Origin: Pythium myriotylum
Lineage: Eukaryota; Oomycota; Peronosporomycetes; Pythiales; Pythiaceae
NCBI GenBank assembly: GCA_023091665.1
Contig: JALJCQ010000017.1
Coordinates: forward strand, 3,344,501 to 3,408,500
Length of the DNA stretch: 64,000 nucleotides
Direction of reading: 5' to 3'
Both the position numbers and the translations under genes were made by a program. Below, in pieces: positions 59,759 to 64,000 of this stretch. The notes under the pieces were generated by a model. It was not told where the DNA came from, did no database searches, and saw nothing but the letters and a program-made list of their open reading frames with translations. The stretch's first letter is position 1, and each line of letters starts with the position of its first letter.

Positions 59759-61034
59759 ACCCTAGCTCAAAGCCTTATCCCAATATCCACGTTGGAGAAC
59801 GCACCCCTAATGATTCTCTGGAGTTACTGCAGTTCAACTCCGTGGAAATGCTTTTTTTTTTTTGTGTACCAGGTAATGCGTTCAACTGCGTTTCACTTGG
59901 CAGCTTTGCGTACCCAGCAGAACACACAATCAAACAAACGAGAAGAATTAATTGTGGTCGCGCCTAGCTCCATCCATGCTTGCAATACGCAGTGCCGTTG
60001 CAGTGATGACTATTTATTTACACTTTATTAAAAACCTTGCCCAGCGCAAATCGAGCAGCTACGGCTCCCAATTTGGAAGATAAGGAGGCAAACGATGATA
60101 ATGACGACGATGCAGTCGACACGTATGTTTCGCAATAAACGAGTAATTTTATGGCCTGACGCCGCCACCTACTCCTATTGGACTGCTCAAGTCGTTCGAA
60201 TGCCTTGCTTGACGTGATACTTGAAGCGTTGAGCGACACGGTGACCTCAACTTGAAAAGCACACCTTCGCATCTCGGGCTCACTGCCCTTGAGAACCACC
60301 ACTGAGCCATTTACATCGGGTTTTAAAAGTTGAGCTGTGCCACAAGCTAGAGGGCACCTTAACTGCCGTTTTTATGGGCGCCGTGAAAAAGCTGATGGTC
60401 GGCTAAAATGCACAGATTTAGGAACCTTGGATTTAAGGATAGGCGCTGAGTATGAACAACAGTACGGTATGCTCCTTTTGACGCACGGCTCTGCCTCTAT
60501 GTTTAGATTCACTATGCCTGCAGTCTCCCTCCGCTGTGAGCTTCCAACAACTCATCCGAGAACGGCTAACCATGTCGTGGAGCATGCGCGCGTAATAGTA
60601 CGAGGTTATTCGCTCACAGATACAGAATGTCAATCGCGCACACTACACCTATTATTGAGTACTCTGTGAGTTCATTGTGGGCTTTCTGTGCACTCGAAAA
60701 CTGCCTGTACACATCTCGCCTGAACGCGAATGTCTGGCCTGAAGGTCGGGTCCAATCTCGACATGGGTCCCGTCCTTCTGGCCAGTTGCTGAGTGAGGAG
60801 CTCAACAGACCATGGTGGAGAGCTGTGGCTCCCATGGTACGTCGGTCGTGGCGGCGTTCACCTCGTTCGGTGAGGTCAGCAAAGGTAGGTTTTGCGCCCC
60901 TGCGTTTTTTTATCTGCAGAGCAGTCTCGGTGTAGAACCTGGCATTCTGGAAAATGGGAAGCGGAAAGAGGACCACCGACCAAGACAAGCCAACTGACGT
61001 TAAGCGGGATAAAGATGATCTCATACTAGGATTT
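59759..61034. other. Gene-free stretch
   Basis: The first ~150 bp are the duplicated 3' flank of the secreted-protein gene (AATGCGTTCAACTGCGTTTC also near 55.85 kb). An imperfect foldback at 60734-60785 (CTGGCC..GGCCAG arms ~20 bp) is present. Otherwise only short open frames occur. Confidence 0.45.
60734..60785. repeat. Imperfect foldback
   Basis: CTGGCCTGAAGGTCGGGTCC pairs with GGGTCCCGTCCTTCTGGCCAG with about three mismatches and a ~10-nt loop. Confidence 0.65.
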
Positions 61035-61703
61035 CTACAAAAGAGAAAGTTCCTCATGCTGCTGCTCTGCTAGACTCTTTTCTATCGCTACGGAGTCGCT
61101 GGGCTCCAGCAACAGGTTGAGGATCTCCAGTATGTCTTCGTCCAAAAATGCGGACGACCTTGGTGAGAGGCCAAAACCAAAGCTAATCACTGACCAGTCC
61201 TCCTCGATACAAAAGTCGTCAACACTATTTTTCTGACTTGGTCGGGGTGTTGGCGAAGATGAATCTGCTGCCGGAACTTGAACGTCGAGATCAACGACAT
61301 GTTTGTGCGGACGCGATTTAGCTGGTGCGTCGAAGAGTTCGCGATGCGCGTCAACATTGCGAAGCCGATCATGGGGTGTCCTGTGGCGATCTAGCATGGA
61401 CTCACTTGAGGAAGAGACGTCACAGCCAGCGATGGGGCACGGTGATTCTTCAACAAGCCATGTGTGTTTTGTCCTTTTGTGGCGGGTGAGATTGCTTGAT
61501 GTGCCGAATCTTAGTGAGCATGAAGGGACTGGGCACTCAAAAGGCCGATGACCCCTGTGGGAATTCAGGTGGTCCTTCAGAGTGTTGCTTCTGGAGAAGC
61601 GCTGCGAGCAGCGTGGAATCGGACACACGTAGCGTCGAAGAGAAGGATAGTCTGATGGCCTAGATTGTCTCGACGTAGCTTGAAGCAGGTTATCCCAGCC
61701 CAT
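61035..61703 (-). CDS. C2H2 zinc-finger protein, three fingers (222 aa)
   Basis: Starts MGWDNLLQATSRQ. Three fingers follow in a row: YVCPIPRCSQRF..LKDHLNSH, FECPVPSCSLRF..LTRHKRTKH and a less regular SPCPIAGCDVSS..LDRHRTPH. All use C-P-x2-x-C spacing of four residues between cysteines, as in TFIIIA-type fingers. The C-terminal ~120 residues are acidic and hydrophobic (WSVISFGFGLS, EDILEILNLLLEPSDS), which suits a transcriptional activation domain. Likely a DNA-binding regulator. It is a single exon; the frame is open upstream but this Met directly precedes the fingers. A long inverted repeat lies upstream at 61820-61874. Confidence 0.82.
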   Translation of the reverse strand: MGWDNLLQATSRQSRPSDYPSLRRYVCPIPRCSQRFSRSNTLKDHLNSHRGHRPFECPVPSCSLRFGTSSNLTRHKRTKHTWLVEESPCPIAGCDVSSSSESMLDRHRTPHDRLRNVDAHRELFDAPAKSRPHKHVVDLDVQVPAADSSSPTPRPSQKNSVDDFCIEEDWSVISFGFGLSPRSSAFLDEDILEILNLLLEPSDSVAIEKSLAEQQHEELSLL

Positions 61704-61819
61704 CTTTCTTGTACTGGTAGGTCGATGGTGAAAAGAAGACTGATCAGTGTGTTGTGGGCACCTAAGGCGAAGGTGATGAGCGAGCACAACCTTAACTTCG
61801 ACAAGATCGAGGTACTGGG

Positions 61820-61874
61820 TATCATGCGACCACACCCCAAGTGTGCCCCATTCGGGGTGTGGTCGCGTGATACC
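61820..61874. repeat. Inverted repeat upstream of the zinc-finger gene
   Basis: GGGTATCATGCGACCACACC and its complement (23 of 24 positions over the full arm) are separated by ~14 nt. It lies ~120 bp before the zinc-finger ATG. Confidence 0.9.
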
Positions 61875-61925
61875 CAATTCTTGGGAGCGTGGTAGGGAGT
61901 GTGGTCAGCATAAGAGGTTCATGGG

Positions 61926-62090
61926 TTGGATTTTCTTGATTACGCCAGGGTAAACTTGATGGGTGCCGAATTCTACACGAACGACAGCTGTGTGGGGATG
62001 AGGAAGGACTGTATCCTCAGGTTTCCCGATGCGATCACGCTGAGCATACCACACGGCATCACTTCCGTCGGTTTCGTCTTTAGCAACACT
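61926..62090 (+). pseudogene. Possible retroelement aspartic-protease scrap
   Basis: The frame reads ARVNLMGAEFYTNDSCVGMR followed by KDCILRFPDAITLSIP. It resembles the region after the active site in oomycete gypsy-like retropepsins (..MGxxF......G....LRLPD.V.L.I). This rests on one weak resemblance; other origins are possible. Confidence 0.25.
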
Positions 62091-62518
62091 GTTTTGCCGC
62101 CCACGACAGGGTGCAGTGAGTATGGTCAATTTATTTCACGGATTTGCTACCTTTTTCTCCAAATAGTACTATGTTCTGCACGTAACCAACACGTCACACA
62201 TCATCAAATCAGTCCGCGCTTGAAGGGGCGATCAGAACACGTAAAAGGCGATTCATCTGTCCCATGGCGATTTTCCTGGAGATATTCGTTGCATCGACGC
62301 ACGCATTTGTGATGCCCGTTTGTTTGCCTGACGTGTTCGGACTAGACGAGAAAAGACCGCTGTCCATCACTCGGTGGACAGTGGTTTGTTTTTACTTCGG
62401 ATAGATTTGAAGTTGTGAGTACCCTGACGACATCGTTGCAAATGATGCATAAATCACTCATGATCATGGCGACTAGCGAGCGCGTTAGGGGCCACGTGGT
62501 GTACGTGGGCCACCTACG

Positions 62519-62541
62519 TACCTCGTGAGTCTCACGAGGTA
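62519..62541. repeat. Left palindrome of a twin pair
   Basis: Perfect 11-bp arms TACCTCGTGAG / CTCACGAGGTA flank a T. It directly abuts the next palindrome. Confidence 0.93.
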
Positions 62542-62574
62542 GGTTCTGTATACTCACGGTGAGTATACAGAACC
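62542..62574. repeat. Right palindrome of a twin pair
   Basis: Perfect 16-bp arms GGTTCTGTATACTCAC and complement flank a single G. Confidence 0.96.
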
Positions 62575-63183
62575 AGTAGACCTAATGAGCAGTGATGGAG
62601 TTAGATACGTGCCGGCTGTTGATTTGTGGGAGAGGACAGATCAACGTTTTGAGCTTTAGTTTTGGTCTTGGTTGGGGAACCAGACCAATCGGCCACTCCG
62701 AGCTCCTCCACACCAGCATTCCAGGCTGGAGTGTTGGGTAGGATGGAAAATCCACTCTATTCTTTTGTCCGTGTAGAGGAATGCACATGAATGAGGGTGT
62801 GGGTAATGCATACGAGCGTCTTCGTTCTGGTTCAGGGTTGTTCGTTCACATCGCCATTACTTGAAGTTGGGAAGCTCATGAAAATGTTCCCCTAACTTTG
62901 TTTCCAACATAAATTTCGACGTGCGAGGGCATGGAGAAATGACTCGCCCCAAACTTCTGTAGCTCTTTTACTATTATTGTAGTAATCGGCAAAGTTCAAA
63001 TTCAAGTGGCCAGTAGTTACAAAGGTTGATTAAACGACCTCACGCACACGCTCACCGGCTTTCATAGCGTCATGGTTAATTAAAGAAAACAAAGATCAAG
63101 CAACGCTAAAGATACGTTGTCTAGATATATTGCTTCCAGTCAATAGTGTTTGGATTGCCGAAGGTACTGCGGTGTCAAAACGT

Positions 63184-63859
63184 TTAGAAGCAGCACCAAC
63201 AGTCGAATGGACAATCGGCAGTGTCGCCACCCTGGTTAATCTGCAACGACTCCTCTGAGTAAATAGGCAATCCATCTTCGTCATATCGAACTTCAGATGA
63301 AAAGAAATTTGCGTCAGTCCAAGTCGACTAGTGAGGTCATTGGTCTGTACTTACGTGGGCGCGGATCCGGGTTCTTGCCTTGCACAGCAGTGAGGTTCGT
63401 ATCTGTGTTGTGCGCAAAAACTTTATTAGGCTTTGCACCCACTATCCGATCCCGATCAAACTTACTCTGCGCCTCCAGCAGTTTGATCTGTTCATCAAGT
63501 CGCTCGCGCTCTTTGCGCGCCTTCTTCTTGGCCTTGGCTTCCTCGGCTGCTTCACGCTCGGCTGCGAGCGCGCTCTCCTGTTTCTTCGTTTTCAGAGTCT
63601 TAAAAAGGTCGTCGATATCCGCGGTGTCAGTCTTCTTTGCGGTATTCGGTTTCTCGACGTTGGTGCTGTCGGAGGCTTGCGTTTTGTTCTTCTTTTTCTT
63701 CTTCTTGCCCTTTTTCGAACTCTCGCCGTCTGCAGTACTCATCACAGGTGCCTTCTCCACTACAGGAACAGGCGTCGACTCGACTTTCTTCGTCTCGGTG
63801 GTTGCACCCTTCACTACGATCATCTTTAGCTGCAGTGGAGCCTTCTTGGGCTTCTTCAT
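63184..63859 (-). CDS. DUF1764-family protein, 5' end uncertain (three exons seen, ~182 aa)
   Basis: Exons on the minus strand: 63859-63466, 63402-63355 and 63290-63184, with GTAAGT donors and 62-64 nt introns. The Lys-rich N terminus (KKGKKKKKKNK, ~50-60) is followed by DIDDLFKTLKTKKQ, a coiled coil, and the family-typical end LRYDEDGLPIYSEE then GGDTADCPFDCWCCF. The DDIF-like box and the GGDTxxCPFDCxCCF tail mark the eukaryotic DUF1764 family, whose function I do not know; the basic run suggests a nuclear or nucleolar place. The frame continues upstream of the Met at 63859 to a TATAG|AACGAG splice acceptor (~63921), so a further first exon may lie upstream, possibly beyond the window. Confidence 0.85.
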
Positions 63860-64000
63860 CACCGGCTCCGCTGGAGCTCTCGACAGCTGCGTGGTCTGTT
63901 GCGGTGTCGGTTTCTCGTTCTATAGGGCAAACACGACATCAATCGAAAGCGCTCGAGCTCGCGTGTCTTCTGAGCACGCTTTGACGCTTCCATTGCGACG

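Larger units (their letters stand above)
61704..63183. other. Gene-poor stretch
   Basis: It holds the inverted repeat at 61820-61874, a possible retroelement protease scrap (61926-62090) and twin palindromes (62519-62574). No intact gene is supported. Confidence 0.5.

Noticed and set aside
1..64000. CRISPR arrays, tRNA or rRNA genes
   Set aside because: I saw no regularly spaced identical repeats with unique spacers, no T-arm/anticodon layout and no rRNA-like sequence. The regular repeat at 25.9-26.5 kb is coding.

Overview
The window looks like nuclear DNA of an oomycete, probably Peronosporales/Pythiales; the species cannot be told. The grounds are short GT-AG introns (about 58-110 nt), GC-rich codon use in housekeeping genes, copies of the oomycete core promoter (INR plus flanking element, consensus GCTCATTYYNCAWTTTNYY) 12-65 nt before many start codons, secreted proteins of oomycete type, and degraded retroelement fragments in the gene-poor stretches.

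Layout. 0.7-4.2 kb: two polytopic membrane proteins, the second with three Cys-rich ectodomain repeats. 4.5-13.3 kb: two tandem full-length ABCB (P-glycoprotein/MDR) transporters on the minus strand, the first with a reading-frame break near 6115. 15.2-22.7 kb: two MATE efflux transporters on the plus strand, separated by a Cys-rich type I membrane protein and a retroelement RNase H remnant. 23-26.6 kb: exosome subunit Rrp4, then a secreted tyrosinase with a collagen-like PGSPAT repeat. 26.6-29.6 kb: gene-poor and unusually rich in foldbacks. 29.6-37.5 kb: an LPMO-like secreted protein, 26S proteasome ATPase Rpt1, a TMEM161-family protein, two small membrane proteins and a secreted protein. 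37.5-40.4 kb: gene-poor. 40.4-49.8 kb: two tandem membrane-anchored double-thioredoxin proteins, mitochondrial ribosomal protein L27, a PDAP1-like protein fused to a SAP motif, a TXNDC9/PhLP3 homologue, a small unknown protein and an acyltransferase-3 protein. 50.8-64 kb: an accessory region with three paralogous small secreted Cys-rich proteins, retroelement debris, segmental and inverted duplications, a C2H2 zinc-finger gene and, at the edge, a DUF1764 protein.

Functional themes. The left third is an efflux block (two ABCB plus two MATE), built by local duplication. Several products are secreted and could act at the host or substrate interface: tyrosinase, the LPMO-like protein and the small Cys-rich proteins. 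The middle is mostly housekeeping.

The most unusual signal is a recurring architecture of two directly abutting, different, near-perfect palindromes with loops of mostly 1-3 nt (17.54, 54.93, 58.40 and 62.52 kb, plus a decayed pair at 29.15 kb). At 54.93 kb a paralogous uninterrupted sequence in the same window shows the order left flank - inverted left flank - inverted right flank - right flank. This is what joining of two hairpin-capped or snap-back-extended DNA ends would leave.

All gene models come from reading frames and splice signals only. Family names are from recalled motifs, not from database searches.
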